Translations under genes and position numbers: made by a program | NCBI GenBank assembly: GCA_033391075.1 | Contig: JAWPMV010000001.1 | Span: forward strand, 1,922,001 to 1,986,000 | Direction: 5' to 3' | Origin: Bacteroidia bacterium | Lineage (GTDB): Bacteria > Bacteroidota > Bacteroidia > J057 | DNA: 64,000 nucleotides | Notes under the pieces: model-generated | Database searches by the model: none | Told to the model about the DNA's origin: nothing | What the model saw: the letters and a program-made list of their open reading frames with translations, nothing else | Shown here: piece by piece, positions 8,628-17,867 of the stretch | Numbering within the stretch: position 1 is the stretch's first letter | Layout of the letters: each line of letters starts with the position of its first letter

Positions 8628-9185
8628 ATGAAATACATAATTCTAGACCTGGAAGCGAGCTGCTGGAAGAAAAAAGAGAAAGGTCAAATAAATGAAATCA
8701 TTGAGATCGGTGCCATCGCTATCAATGAAGAGGGAGAAAAACTCGGAGAATTTGCGGAATTTATTAAGCCTAAGATACATCCCATTCTCTCAGACTTTTG
8801 TAAGGAATTGACCAGCATTACACAGGCTGAAATTGATTCGGCCAAAAACTTTCCGGAAGTAATAGCTTCTTTTTGGGAGTGGATAGGGCTAAATGAAAAT
8901 TCCTATTTCTTATGCTCCTGGGGCTTTTATGATAAAACTCAGTTTGGGAAAGATTGCAAACTCCATGAGCTCGATAGGAGTTGGCTTGAACCGCATATTA
9001 GTGTCAAACATCAATACGCCAAAATAAAGGCTTTGCATAAAGCATGTGGCATGGCCCGGGCTCTTGATCTGGAAGGAATGAAGCTTGAGGGCAGACATCA
9101 CAGAGGAATAGATGATGCCAGAAACATCAGCCGCATATTCATAAAATATTTGACTGATTGGGACTTCTCGATGAAGCAAAGTTGA
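8628..9185 (+). CDS. DEDDh 3'-5' exonuclease (ERI-1/KapD-like)
   Basis: A 185-residue cytoplasmic protein. It begins YIILDLEASC with the first two metal ligands D7 and E9, has a central Asp in the SWGFYDKTQF segment, and ends with HHRGIDDARN, supplying H158 and D163 of the DEDDh class. The overall order and length match the 3'hExo/ERI-1/KapD branch of the RNase T / DnaQ superfamily more than DNA polymerase III epsilon. Substrate (RNA or DNA) is unknown. It stands alone. Confidence 0.85.
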   Translation: MKYIILDLEASCWKKKEKGQINEIIEIGAIAINEEGEKLGEFAEFIKPKIHPILSDFCKELTSITQAEIDSAKNFPEVIASFWEWIGLNENSYFLCSWGFYDKTQFGKDCKLHELDRSWLEPHISVKHQYAKIKALHKACGMARALDLEGMKLEGRHHRGIDDARNISRIFIKYLTDWDFSMKQS

Positions 9186-9277
9186 TTTTCTTCGAAATTG
9201 ACTACCTTTAAATAAGAAAAGCCAACACCTGGAAAAGCTATAATTCTTTTCAGGAGGATAATCTGCAAAGGCAGCCT

Positions 9278-12200
9278 GTGAAAGAAACCTTCAACATATT
9301 CTGCACCATTTTTTTTCTGCAGCTAGGCTGCTATTCAGTTTTTGCTCAGCACCCTGCTGAAGAAGGCTATGTAAGTCCTATTACCGAGGTGTTTGGTCAT
9401 AAAATTGGCGGATATTATGACATCAAGGAAGATTGGAATGGCTTTATCTGGATGGCTACCAATAATGGCCTGCTGAGAATTGATGGGAGTCGAGCCCGAG
9501 TTTTTAGTCGTTCAAAAACAGACTCCACCTTAACCCATAAAATTGTTTATCACATCCTGGTAGATGAAGAAAATAAACTGCTTTGGTTGGCGACGGCTAT
9601 GGGGCTAACTCGATTTGATCCTGCTACCGAAAAGAGCAAGCATTATCAGGCTGTGTATGAAAATCCAAATAGTCTGGCTGATAATATCGTGCGGCATGTG
9701 TACAAAGACTCTGAAGGAGATATTTGGGCTGGCTGTTTCAACCATGGCTTGAGTAGATATCGGGCAGAAAGTGATGATTTCGAAAACTTCTATTTTGAGG
9801 TTCCCGAAATAGATTCTCTCCAAAACCTTTATCCCAATGTAAATGAAAGTCGAATCAATTCTTTTAAAGAAATAAAAGAAGATACCAGGGACCCCGACTT
9901 GCTGTGGTTATCTACTCCTCAGGGAATAGTGAGCTTTCGAAAAAGTAGCAAAGAATTTCAGTGGCAATTTCTGAAGAGTGAAGACCCCCAGGCGAATTAC
10001 TTGATGAAATCTTCCACAGATTTTCTGCAAATAGGAGGAAAAATCCTGATAGGAACTCACTCGGAGGGCTTCATGTTTGATATTGAAAAAAAGACTGTGC
10101 ACCCGTTGGACCTCGGACCAGATAATACATTGAATTACATCGTAGAAATCAATGAACATCCAGATGGATTTTTACAATTGACCTACGTTCAGGGCCTGGT
10201 CTATTTTGATCCACATAAAGAGCAGCTTATTAATAAGTGGGAAGATATACCCAGGCAGGGCAAATACTACGGCATTCGATTGATAGATTCTCAAGGAAGA
10301 ATTTGGCTAAATTCTTCCAGGGTAAGCGCTATTTTTGATCCAATAAAGCAAATATCCGAAGACTACAATCTGCCTGCAGGTGTACAGGGAAATCCCCAGG
10401 TATTCAAAAAAATAGGGAATGGCCGTATCGCGATGCTATTTGGCAAAAACAGGACCTGCTATATTTTTGACACAAATAAAAGGAGCTGGCAAAGGATCAG
10501 AATGTCTGGATCTGGCCTTGACCTGGAAAATGTCATTTGGAATGATCTCATTAGCTATAGAAATCATGAGCTTTTATTGCTTTCAGAGGAAAAAGTCTTT
10601 CGCTTAAACTTGCAAAATGGCAACCTGAAAGAACTTAAGGTAGATCTGGATCATAGCTATCCCGGCTTTACCAAAGCCCTACTGGATAAGAAAGGGAGAC
10701 TTTGGCTGGCTACCCGTCGAGTTGGATTGCTCAGGCAAGATCGACCCGGTACTAAAATGCATCATTATGTGAACGAGCTGAATTCGGAATTCTCTTCTTC
10801 CCTATATACCTGGATTACAGATTTATTGGAGGATCGAGCGGGAAATGTTTGGATTCGCCTGGCCCGGAGCTATGCAATCTATGAAACCCAAAAAGACAGG
10901 TTTCGGGTTTTTTCTCATTATAAAACACCTGAAAAGACCTTCCGATATATTCGCAATTTCAGTGAAGACCCAACCGGGGATGTTTGGGTAGCGAGTGAAG
11001 ATACCGGCCTGGGTAGAACAGATGCAATGCAGGTAGAGAAAGGCATCGTCCAAAAACTTTCGGTTCGTGATGGGCTTTTTAGTGATGAAATCAAACAAAT
11101 ATCCTTTGATCAGGAAGCCAATTTATGGATGCTAACGGAAAATGGCTTGAGCCGCTTCCATAGTAAAAATCCCAATGTTTGGAATTATCCCTGGGATAGA
11201 GGAATTCCCAAATCAGATTTTATCCTCACCCTGGAGGATGGGAGCCTGGCTTTGGCAAGGAGTGATGGAGGAATTAGCCTCATCAATCCAATCAATATAA
11301 TCGAACAAAAGAATATCCCATATCCTTATATCACTTCGGTGATTGCTGCAGATCAGGTTCAATATGAAGCAGGAAATAGAATTGACTTGAAGGAGATTGA
11401 AATAGAAGAGGGGAGAGATTATCTGTCGATTGCATTTTCTGCTATTGGTTATTCAAATCCTAAAGAATTTGCCTACAAATTGAAAGGGGTTGATACAGAT
11501 TGGGTTCTGACTCGGGAATTTCGCAGTACCTCTTATTCCAATCTTTCTCCCAAATCCTATACCTTCTACCTGAAAAGCAGACTGGTTGGAGGAGAGTGGA
11601 GTGAAGAAGTTTCCGTAAATATATACCTGGTTCCCAAATGGTTTGAGACTTTATGGTTTAAAATAATCGCGGCTTTACTGATCCTGATGATTGCCTATAG
11701 TGTATACCGCTGGCGATTGGAGGATGTGAGAAACCAGGAGCGGATAAAAGCAGACTTCCAGCAGAGGATCAATGATGTAGAAATGCAATCTCTGCGGTCT
11801 CAAATGAATCCCCATTTCCTTTTCAACTCCCTGAACTCTATCCAGCTTTACATCATCAAAAATAAGCCGGAAAAGGCAGTCGAATATCTCGGTAATTTCT
11901 CCCGCCTGATGCGACTCATTCTGAGTAATAGTCGATCTAAAACCATAACCCTCAAACAAGAATTAGAGTCTCTCCAACTTTATATGGAACTGGAAAACCT
12001 GCGTTTCTCTGATATGTTTGAATTCCATATTTATGTAGAAAAGGAGGTTCGCATCAATGATTTCGAGTTGCCTCCAATGTTGCTTCAACCCTTTGTGGAA
12101 AATGCGATCTGGCATGGACTCCAGCCTAAGGAGGGCAAAGGAGAGATCAATATTCATATTTCTCTGGAAGAGGAATATCTGGTCTGTGAGATTCAGGACA

Positions 12201-12403
12201 ACGGAATTGGTAGGGAGGCTTCTGCTCGTCTAAAAGGAAGACCCAAAAAGCAACATAAATCAATGGGAATGAAGATCACGGCAGATAGATTAGAAATGAT
12301 CAACCACGCTCAATATGGACAGGCAAGTATGGAGATTGAAGACCTCTACCATGCCAATGGAGAGGCTGCTGGTACCAAAGTCATTGTGAGAGTTCCCATT
12401 TAA
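9278..12403 (+). CDS. Two-component sensor: Reg_prop propeller with LytS-type histidine kinase
   Basis: A 1041-residue membrane sensor. It has a signal peptide (ending near FAQHP), then two-component propeller repeats to about residue 680 (units such as WLATAMGLTRFDP and DIWAGCFNHGLSRY), a Y_Y_Y-type beta domain (about 690-780) and one transmembrane helix (about 790-810). The His_kinase (PF06580) module has phospho-acceptor H846 in NPHFLFNSLN and the N-box FVENAIWHG; DNGIGREA is its G-box. It lacks the receiver and AraC domains of hybrid HTCS proteins, and no LytTR response regulator lies nearby, so it is an orphan. The start is uncertain: GTG 9278 is used, but an AGGAGG at 9252-9257 sits only 5 nt before an in-frame CTG at 9263. 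Confidence 0.88.
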   Translation: MKETFNIFCTIFFLQLGCYSVFAQHPAEEGYVSPITEVFGHKIGGYYDIKEDWNGFIWMATNNGLLRIDGSRARVFSRSKTDSTLTHKIVYHILVDEENKLLWLATAMGLTRFDPATEKSKHYQAVYENPNSLADNIVRHVYKDSEGDIWAGCFNHGLSRYRAESDDFENFYFEVPEIDSLQNLYPNVNESRINSFKEIKEDTRDPDLLWLSTPQGIVSFRKSSKEFQWQFLKSEDPQANYLMKSSTDFLQIGGKILIGTHSEGFMFDIEKKTVHPLDLGPDNTLNYIVEINEHPDGFLQLTYVQGLVYFDPHKEQLINKWEDIPRQGKYYGIRLIDSQGRIWLNSSRVSAIFDPIKQISEDYNLPAGVQGNPQVFKKIGNGRIAMLFGKNRTCYIFDTNKRSWQRIRMSGSGLDLENVIWNDLISYRNHELLLLSEEKVFRLNLQNGNLKELKVDLDHSYPGFTKALLDKKGRLWLATRRVGLLRQDRPGTKMHHYVNELNSEFSSSLYTWITDLLEDRAGNVWIRLARSYAIYETQKDRFRVFSHYKTPEKTFRYIRNFSEDPTGDVWVASEDTGLGRTDAMQVEKGIVQKLSVRDGLFSDEIKQISFDQEANLWMLTENGLSRFHSKNPNVWNYPWDRGIPKSDFILTLEDGSLALARSDGGISLINPINIIEQKNIPYPYITSVIAADQVQYEAGNRIDLKEIEIEEGRDYLSIAFSAIGYSNPKEFAYKLKGVDTDWVLTREFRSTSYSNLSPKSYTFYLKSRLVGGEWSEEVSVNIYLVPKWFETLWFKIIAALLILMIAYSVYRWRLEDVRNQERIKADFQQRINDVEMQSLRSQMNPHFLFNSLNSIQLYIIKNKPEKAVEYLGNFSRLMRLILSNSRSKTITLKQELESLQLYMELENLRFSDMFEFHIYVEKEVRINDFELPPMLLQPFVENAIWHGLQPKEGKGEINIHISLEEEYLVCEIQDNGIGREASARLKGRPKKQHKSMGMKITADRLEMINHAQYGQASMEIEDLYHANGEAAGTKVIVRVPI

Positions 12404-12444
12404 CTCGAGTGAAAATTTTTATTGTTTCGAAACTTTGTTAAATT

Positions 12445-12460
12445 AGTTGACGTATCAACT
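12445..12460. promoter_or_regulatory. Candidate MarR operator, in front of the marR gene
   Basis: AGTTGA-CGTA-TCAACT is an inverted repeat with 6-bp arms. It lies 6 bases before the ATG of the MarR gene, which would allow autorepression. The core TTGA-N4-TCAA recurs in front of the next gene. Confidence 0.6.
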
Positions 12461-12466
12461 ATATAT

Positions 12467-12910
12467 ATGTCAAGAATAGACGACAAAAACCTGGATGATG
12501 TCTACCTTTTTCATTTAGAAAAAGCTTATAAACTCTTCAAAAAGTACAAGAAGAACTTTTTCAAGGATGAAGGAGTCGACCTGACCAGCGATCAGTGGAT
12601 AGTCTTAAAGCGGATCAGTGATGAAGAGGGGATAAGCCAAAAGGAAATTGCCGATAAAAGCTTTAAAGAGCCAGCCTCTGTTACCCGGATTCTGGACATC
12701 CTGCAAGGCAAAGGATTGATCTACCGCAAAGAAGCTAAAGAAGATCGCAGAGCCTATGGACTTTTTCTGACGGATGAAGGCCTGACATTGGTAAAAAAAC
12801 TGATCCCGAAGGCCAAAAAGGCGAGAGCATTCGGTGTCCAGGGCTTAAGCGAGGAAGAAGTGCTAAATCTCAATAAATACTTGAAAAAAATCTGCGAGAA
12901 CTTTGCCTAA
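12467..12910 (+). CDS. MarR-family transcriptional regulator
   Basis: ATG 12467 (147 residues, MSRIDDKNLDD) is chosen; an upstream TTG in the same frame would run the protein through the palindromic operator. The winged-helix domain is clear: recognition region ISQKEIADKSFKEPASVTRILDIL, followed by the wing KEAKEDRRAYGLFLTDEG, which carries the usual D-R-R motif. The flanking helices would form the dimer. MarR proteins repress their own gene and neighbours and release DNA when they bind a small ligand or are oxidised. Near-identical TTGA-N4-TCAA palindromes lie before this gene and before the DOMON gene downstream, making those the likely targets. Confidence 0.9.
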   Translation: MSRIDDKNLDDVYLFHLEKAYKLFKKYKKNFFKDEGVDLTSDQWIVLKRISDEEGISQKEIADKSFKEPASVTRILDILQGKGLIYRKEAKEDRRAYGLFLTDEGLTLVKKLIPKAKKARAFGVQGLSEEEVLNLNKYLKKICENFA

Positions 12911-12925
12911 AAATTTATCCAAATA

Positions 12926-12939
12926 ATTGATATATCAAT
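12926..12939. promoter_or_regulatory. Candidate MarR operator, in front of the DOMON gene
   Basis: ATTGATATATCAAT is a perfect 14-bp palindrome in the 45-bp gap between the MarR gene and the DOMON gene. It shares TTGA-N4-TCAA with the site at 12445-12460. A further half site (ATCAAC) follows at 12949-12954, next to the start codon. Confidence 0.6.
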
Positions 12940-12955
12940 AATATAGATATCAACT

Positions 12956-13453
12956 ATGAAAGAAACTTTATTCATAATCAGTTTATGTATGTACTTACTA
13001 CCCGGCCATAACATACCTCTTCAAAAAGTTGAAAAAAATGGGATGCTCGTGAGTTGGGAAGAAAAAGGAGAATACCTGGAGTTTGAAGTCTCTGCACCCT
13101 CGCAAGGTTGGTTGGCTGTAGGTTTTAATGAAGAAGAGGGTCTGGCAGGTACTCACCTTATCATGGCGGCTGTCCGCGGAAAATCTGTTCACTTGAGTGA
13201 TCGCTTTATCCTGAAAGCGGGAGACCACAGGGCACTGTCTGAATTGGGAGTAGGAGAAAAACTAGAACTAATCAGTGGAGAGGAAAATGCTTCTGGTAGT
13301 AGAGTATCCTTTCGTATCCCCAAACTTTCTCAAGACGACTACCATAAAAATCTCCTTCCTGCTAGCTCATTTCACATGCTCATGGCTTATTCCCGGGAAG
13401 ATGATTTTACGCATCATAGCATGATGCGAACCTCTGTAAAAATTACCATTTAA
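12956..13453 (+). CDS. DOMON-domain exported protein
   Basis: A 165-residue protein with a signal peptide (MKETLFIISLCMYLLPG). The mature part matches the DOMON fold: GMLVSWEEKGEYLEFEVSA, then the hallmark GWLAVGFNEE, the LIMAAV segment with a Met, and a C-terminal DDFTHHSMMRTSV with His residues. In cytochrome DOMON domains a Met and a His in these places bind haem, so haem binding is possible; sugar-binding DOMON members also exist. Its position directly behind a MarR gene and a matching operator suggests inducible expression together with the NTF2-like gene that follows by 16 bases. Confidence 0.75.
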   Translation: MKETLFIISLCMYLLPGHNIPLQKVEKNGMLVSWEEKGEYLEFEVSAPSQGWLAVGFNEEEGLAGTHLIMAAVRGKSVHLSDRFILKAGDHRALSELGVGEKLELISGEENASGSRVSFRIPKLSQDDYHKNLLPASSFHMLMAYSREDDFTHHSMMRTSVKITI

Positions 13454-13469
13454 CCATAAACAAAATTCG

Positions 13470-13907
13470 ATGAAAAGAATGATCATTTCATTAAGCTTTA
13501 TTGCCTTCGTATTCTTCGCTTTTGGATCTGTACTTAGCGAGAATGACTCAGAAAAAATTCATGCAGCCGTAAAGGAATTTGTCAAAAGTGCAGATAAACA
13601 GGACGTAAATAGCATGGACAAAATCATGCACAAAGAATTTCGAACAGTTGCCAATCAACTCTTTGGAGCTCCAGAGGTATCGGTGATCAACAAATCAAGC
13701 TATTTGGCCATGATGAAAGAAGGAAAGCTGGGAGGAGATAGCCGAAAAGTGAAGATTGAAGAGATTGAAGTGATTGGAAAGAATGCGGTAGTGAAAGCTA
13801 CTTTCACCGGAAAGAAGCTCATTTTCCAAACCTTTGTCCAGTTGGTGAAAGGACCAGATGGAGAATGGAAGGTAATCAGTGATATGCCCGTAATACAAAA
13901 AGTATAG
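13470..13907 (+). CDS. NTF2-like (lumazine-binding/SnoaL-type) exported protein
   Basis: A 145-residue protein with a signal peptide (MKRMIISLSFIAFVFFAFG). The body has the cone-shaped NTF2-fold pattern: helix KIHAAVKEFVKSADKQDVNSMDKIMH, then strands ending GPDGEWKVISDMPV. It resembles the Bacteroidota 'putative lumazine-binding' / nuclear transport factor 2 family. Function is unknown. It is the last gene of the likely MarR-controlled unit and is followed by a strong terminator. Confidence 0.72.
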   Translation: MKRMIISLSFIAFVFFAFGSVLSENDSEKIHAAVKEFVKSADKQDVNSMDKIMHKEFRTVANQLFGAPEVSVINKSSYLAMMKEGKLGGDSRKVKIEEIEVIGKNAVVKATFTGKKLIFQTFVQLVKGPDGEWKVISDMPVIQKV

Positions 13908-13927
13908 GCAATCATTTGATAAAAGTG

Positions 13928-13972
13928 CGAAGCCGGAATGAGCTGGATTGGCTTTCCCGGCTTCGTTTTTTT
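13928..13972 (+). terminator. Rho-independent terminator
   Basis: CGAAGCCGG (13928-13936), a 20-base loop, CCGGCTTCG (13957-13965) and then seven T. It ends the MarR/DOMON/NTF2 unit and abuts the stop of the convergent gene. Confidence 0.85.
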
Positions 13973-13973
13973 A

Positions 13974-14714
13974 TCAGAAACTGGTAGAAATTCTTGCCTG
14001 TATCCAAAATTGCTGACCTTCCTCTCTATCTTCAACTTCGTCAGCCTGACTATCCAGCAAAACCTTTCTATATAAGTCCGCATTAATTCCCAGGCTTAGG
14101 CGACTTGGGAAATTGGCACTAAAAGAGCCATCTGTCAAAGCACCTACGTACAAATGATTGTGATTGAGGTTAATCGATTCTCCGATTTTAGCATCCTCTC
14201 CAAAAGTATTAGGAGTATCTCCGGTATCATCATTAGCTCCAAGCGGAGAGTTTATAGCTACCCCCAATCGATACCCAATTTTGGGCGCAAAGCTCAATCT
14301 ATCATTAAAATATCCCGGGTAAGCAGAAAAGTCTAATCCTGCATAAGCTTGTCCCGCATCCTGTTGAGGATCACTTTGCACAAATGCATGCGCTCCTAAT
14401 CCCAGTCCCAGGCTGTTTTGAAAGTCATTGTCCAGATTTAAATAATTAAGTCCGGCCGAAAGCTTATAGGCTTTGAGATCTTTGGATACCTGAACCTCTG
14501 CCTGCCAATCCAAAACTGCATTTCCCATGCTCGGATTGAAATTTCGATAGTTATATCCGATACCTATTCGAGGATTGTCCTCTAAGCCAAAACTGAGGCT
14601 TATTGTATGCAAACCCTGATCGGTAATGCCATAATAGGATTGAGCCTTAAGGAGAGAGGGAGCGATAAAAAACAGGAGTAAAAGCAAGTAGGTGAAGAAA
14701 GTGGCCTTTTTCAT
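13974..14714 (-). CDS. Outer-membrane beta-barrel-like protein
   Basis: The start MKKATFFTYLLLLLFFIAP (ATG 14714, 246 residues) is taken because it opens directly with a signal peptide ending LLKAQS; a further in-frame ATG 21 bases upstream would only add a charged extension. The mature chain is a series of alternating hydrophobic strands (LHTISLSFGLE, RIGIGYNYRNF, RLSLGINADLY) and ends in Phe (ARISTSF), the usual outer-membrane insertion signal. No further family is recognised. Transcription converges with the NTF2-like gene. Confidence 0.65.
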   Translation of the reverse strand: MKKATFFTYLLLLLFFIAPSLLKAQSYYGITDQGLHTISLSFGLEDNPRIGIGYNYRNFNPSMGNAVLDWQAEVQVSKDLKAYKLSAGLNYLNLDNDFQNSLGLGLGAHAFVQSDPQQDAGQAYAGLDFSAYPGYFNDRLSFAPKIGYRLGVAINSPLGANDDTGDTPNTFGEDAKIGESINLNHNHLYVGALTDGSFSANFPSRLSLGINADLYRKVLLDSQADEVEDREEGQQFWIQARISTSF

Positions 14715-14783
14715 AGGAAATTCAATGAACCTCATTTCGAATTATAATAATATACAAAAATCGTAGGAAAGCCTGCTTCCCTG

Positions 14784-14802
14784 ATGCTTAGTACCTAAGC
14801 AT
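14784..14802. repeat. Small inverted repeat in a gene-free spacer
   Basis: ATGCTTAG, TAC, CTAAGCAT is a perfect 8-bp stem, flanked further out by CCTGC (14772-14776) and GCAGG (14811-14815). It lies between the divergent outer-membrane protein gene and the SDR gene, where it could be an operator or the base of a longer cruciform. Confidence 0.45.
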
Positions 14803-14943
14803 GCAATTCCGCAGGAAATGCTAGCTAATATTGCTTTGAAGGAGAATAAATGAGATTCTCAATTTTTAGCGCGAAAAAAAGCCTAAATCATTTTAGATTG
14901 CAGAGGTCATTCTTAGTGGTAAATCTCGATTACATCCATTCAC

Positions 14944-15780
14944 ATGAACCCAGACAAAAAAATTGCCCTAATTGCAGGAGCGAGTCGTGGTGCAGGGAAA
15001 GGGATCGCCCTTTCGTTGGCTCATACTTTTACCGACCTCATATTGCTTGGCCGCTCTTCCAGAAAAGACATCTCCCCACATCCTCTGGGGACTATTGAAG
15101 ACACAGCTGATGCAATAAAGGAAATGGGGGGAAATGCCATATCGGTAAAATGTGATTGTTCAGATGCCAATCAAGTCTCAGAAGTGCTAATGAAAGTGAG
15201 AGAAAAGTTTGGGAAACTGGATTTACTGGTCAATTCTGCCTGGGGAGGAAATGACATGAAGACCAAGTTCGGGAGCATAGAAGATACGGTTGAAGAGAAT
15301 TGGCATTATATGTTCAAAAAGGGAGTTTGGAATTATCTCCTGCTTTCATCCAAAGCTATACCACTACTTGAAAAAGGAAATAGTCCCCTGATCACCAATG
15401 TTTCTTTTTGGGACGATGATAAATATCTGGGAAGCTTTTTTTATGATTTGGCAAAACATAGTATGAATCGGATGGCGCTGGGATTGGGACATGAATTAAA
15501 GGAGAAAGGCATTTCGGTAATCTCTTTATCGCCAGGATATATGAAGACGGAAAAGGTCCTGGCTGCATTGGAAGCACAGCCGGAATTGGCAGAGAAGTTT
15601 GGCTTACCTACGGAAAGTACCGCTTACATTGGGGAAGCCGTTAAAGCCCTGTATCTGGATGAGAATAAATTGGATAAAAGTGGGCAAACGCTTCGGGTGG
15701 CAGACCTGGCTAAGGAATATGAATTTTATGATGAAGATGGAAGCCAACCGGGTCCATTCCTCATGCCAGAGGCTTTTTAA
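14944..15780 (+). CDS. Short-chain dehydrogenase/reductase
   Basis: A 278-residue protein with the SDR cofactor motif AGASRGAGKG (residues 11-20, T-G-x3-G-x-G type with Ala replacing Thr) and the catalytic Y167-x3-K171 in YDLAK. The strand DLLVNSAWGG matches the NNAG region with substitutions, and TNVSFWD occupies the catalytic-serine strand. The C-terminal part includes a substrate-loop region (PGYMKTEKVL) like enoyl- or DHRS1-type SDRs. It is cytoplasmic and NAD(P)-dependent; the substrate is unknown. It may lead the plus-strand gene run that follows 50 bases later. Confidence 0.85.
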   Translation: MNPDKKIALIAGASRGAGKGIALSLAHTFTDLILLGRSSRKDISPHPLGTIEDTADAIKEMGGNAISVKCDCSDANQVSEVLMKVREKFGKLDLLVNSAWGGNDMKTKFGSIEDTVEENWHYMFKKGVWNYLLLSSKAIPLLEKGNSPLITNVSFWDDDKYLGSFFYDLAKHSMNRMALGLGHELKEKGISVISLSPGYMKTEKVLAALEAQPELAEKFGLPTESTAYIGEAVKALYLDENKLDKSGQTLRVADLAKEYEFYDEDGSQPGPFLMPEAF

Positions 15781-15830
15781 GCAGAAATTTTTCCTAACTT
15801 CAGTTCCCAGAAAACATTTAAGCTGAAAAC

Positions 15831-17858
15831 ATGAATCGCATCCTAATTCTACTAGCTAGCATTCTCATTCTTTTTTCGATGAAAACACAGGCTCAGAAAC
15901 GTGCCATGACAGCAGATGACCTGCTGGATATGGTACAACTAGGAGGGGCAAAAATATCCCCTGATGGATCTCGAATTATTTATACCAAATCCACCCTGGA
16001 CTGGAAAGGCAATAAGCGAGAGAGTCATATCCACAGCATTGATCCTGATGGAAAAGACGATTACAAATTCCTGGGAGGAAAGAGTAATAGTGATATCAAA
16101 TTTTCACCGGATGGCAAATACATAAGCCTGAGAAGGGCGGTAGAGAAGAAGTCTCAAATCTTTCTCATGCGAACGAGTGGGGGAGAAGCGATTCAGTTTA
16201 GCAAACATGCGAGTGGTATCCGTTCCTATAAGTGGGCGCCGGATTCAAAGAGCATCATTTTTAGTTCAAATAAAGAAAAGACAAAGGAAGCCCAGAAAGA
16301 AAAGAAAGATGGCTATGATCATGTAGTAGTTGATGAAGGTCCCAATGGACAAAGAGCTGCTGAATGGGTACATCTGTTTAGTATAGATATTGAGAGCAAA
16401 AAAGAAAAAGCCCTTCTCAAAGAAGATCGCCTGATCGGGCAGTTTGAGATAAGTCCTGACGGAAAACAAATAGCTTTTACCTCCCGCTTTGAGAACCGAA
16501 GAAATCAGGGCAATAAATCCGAAATCTATTTGTATAGCCTGGCTGATTCTTCTGTGAAAAAATTGACCGATAATAATGCTCCTGAAGGAAATATTGCCTG
16601 GTCGCCGGATGGTCAACAGATCAGTTTCATGACTGGAGACACCAAAGAATGGGAACTCAAAAATGCCAAAATCTGGAGCCTGGACCTGGCTTCGAATCGA
16701 ATCTTTAATCTATCTGGAAACTTTGAAGGAAACATACGTGGCTATTACTGGAGTCCGGATAGTAAGAGTATCTATTTTACAGGGCTGCAGAAAACCAATT
16801 CTCATGTTTTTAAACTGGATCCACGTTCCCGCGAATTCATTCAAATCAGCAAAGGAGAAGGCATGTGGCGGATCATGGATGTAGATAAGGAAAGAAATTC
16901 GATTCTGCTTTCCTATCAGAATGCTCAAACTCCTCCTGATCTTTACTATTCAAGAGTGCTTGACTTTCACCCGAGAAAACTCACCCATCTCAACCCCTGG
17001 ATAAAAAAGGATATCCAATTGGCTGAAATGGAAGTTATGCAGTGGAATTCCAAAGACGGTACAGAGATCGAAGGAGTCCTGTATAAGCCTGCGGAAATGA
17101 AAGAGGGCGAGAAAGCGCCCTTCCTGTTACATATTCATGGAGGACCTGCCGGAGTGTTTACCAATTCCTTCAGTCCTCGCTATCATATATATGCAGCGCT
17201 TGGTTATGTTCAACTTGCACCCAATGTGAGAGGAAGTAGCGGATATACAGATGAATTGCTCAGAGGAAATATGAATGACATTGGGGGAGGAGATTATGAA
17301 GATTTGATGACTGGGGTTGATAAATTGATCGCTGATGGATTGGTAGATGAGACTAAAATGGCGGTACGCGGATGGAGTTATGGGGGGATTTTAGGAGGAA
17401 CGGTGGTAACCAAAACCAGTAGGTTCAAAGCAGCATCACTAGGAGCAATGGTATCAGACTGGACTTCTGAATATGGAATCGGATTTAACTATGATGTCAA
17501 GCTTTGGTATATCGGAGGAACCCCCTGGTCCAATCCGGAAGGATATAGAAATAAATCTGCGCTTTCCCATGTTTCCAAAGTGAGTACTCCCGTAATTCTT
17601 TTTCATGGAGAAAGAGACTTTACCGATACGGAGGCCCAAAGTATGATGTTTTTTGCTGCACTTAAAGACCTGGGCAAAGAGGTTCGTTATCTGAAATTTC
17701 CTAGAGAACCTCATGGCTTCAGAGAGCCGCGTCATGTCCGTACCCTTTATGTGGAGGAAATCAAATGGATTCAGAAACACACCCTGGGCGAAGATTGGAA
17801 ACCCTGGAAGCGGAAGAAAGAAAAGAAAGAAGAGAGTAAGGAAAAGAAATCTGAATAA
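15831..17858 (+). CDS. S9-family (prolyl oligopeptidase-type) exported peptidase
   Basis: A 675-residue protein with a signal peptide (ending KTQAQK). The first 400 residues form a WD40/TolB-like propeller with repeated ISPDGSRI, FSPDGKYI and WSPDGQQI units. The C-terminal alpha/beta-hydrolase domain has GWSYGG (S516), D596 in GERDFTD and H628 in PHGF, a complete catalytic triad. HIHGGPAG is the oxyanion strand. It matches acylaminoacyl- or dipeptidyl-type peptidases that act in the periplasm on short peptides. The C-terminus is an unusual Lys/Glu-rich tail (about 20 residues). It leads a compact run of plus-strand genes. Confidence 0.9.
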   Translation: MNRILILLASILILFSMKTQAQKRAMTADDLLDMVQLGGAKISPDGSRIIYTKSTLDWKGNKRESHIHSIDPDGKDDYKFLGGKSNSDIKFSPDGKYISLRRAVEKKSQIFLMRTSGGEAIQFSKHASGIRSYKWAPDSKSIIFSSNKEKTKEAQKEKKDGYDHVVVDEGPNGQRAAEWVHLFSIDIESKKEKALLKEDRLIGQFEISPDGKQIAFTSRFENRRNQGNKSEIYLYSLADSSVKKLTDNNAPEGNIAWSPDGQQISFMTGDTKEWELKNAKIWSLDLASNRIFNLSGNFEGNIRGYYWSPDSKSIYFTGLQKTNSHVFKLDPRSREFIQISKGEGMWRIMDVDKERNSILLSYQNAQTPPDLYYSRVLDFHPRKLTHLNPWIKKDIQLAEMEVMQWNSKDGTEIEGVLYKPAEMKEGEKAPFLLHIHGGPAGVFTNSFSPRYHIYAALGYVQLAPNVRGSSGYTDELLRGNMNDIGGGDYEDLMTGVDKLIADGLVDETKMAVRGWSYGGILGGTVVTKTSRFKAASLGAMVSDWTSEYGIGFNYDVKLWYIGGTPWSNPEGYRNKSALSHVSKVSTPVILFHGERDFTDTEAQSMMFFAALKDLGKEVRYLKFPREPHGFREPRHVRTLYVEEIKWIQKHTLGEDWKPWKRKKEKKEESKEKKSE

Positions 17859-17867
17859 GAGCCGAAG

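Noticed and set aside
12422..12466. A TTG start for the MarR gene 45 bases upstream
   Set aside because: It would translate through the palindromic operator; ATG 12467 gives a normal family length.
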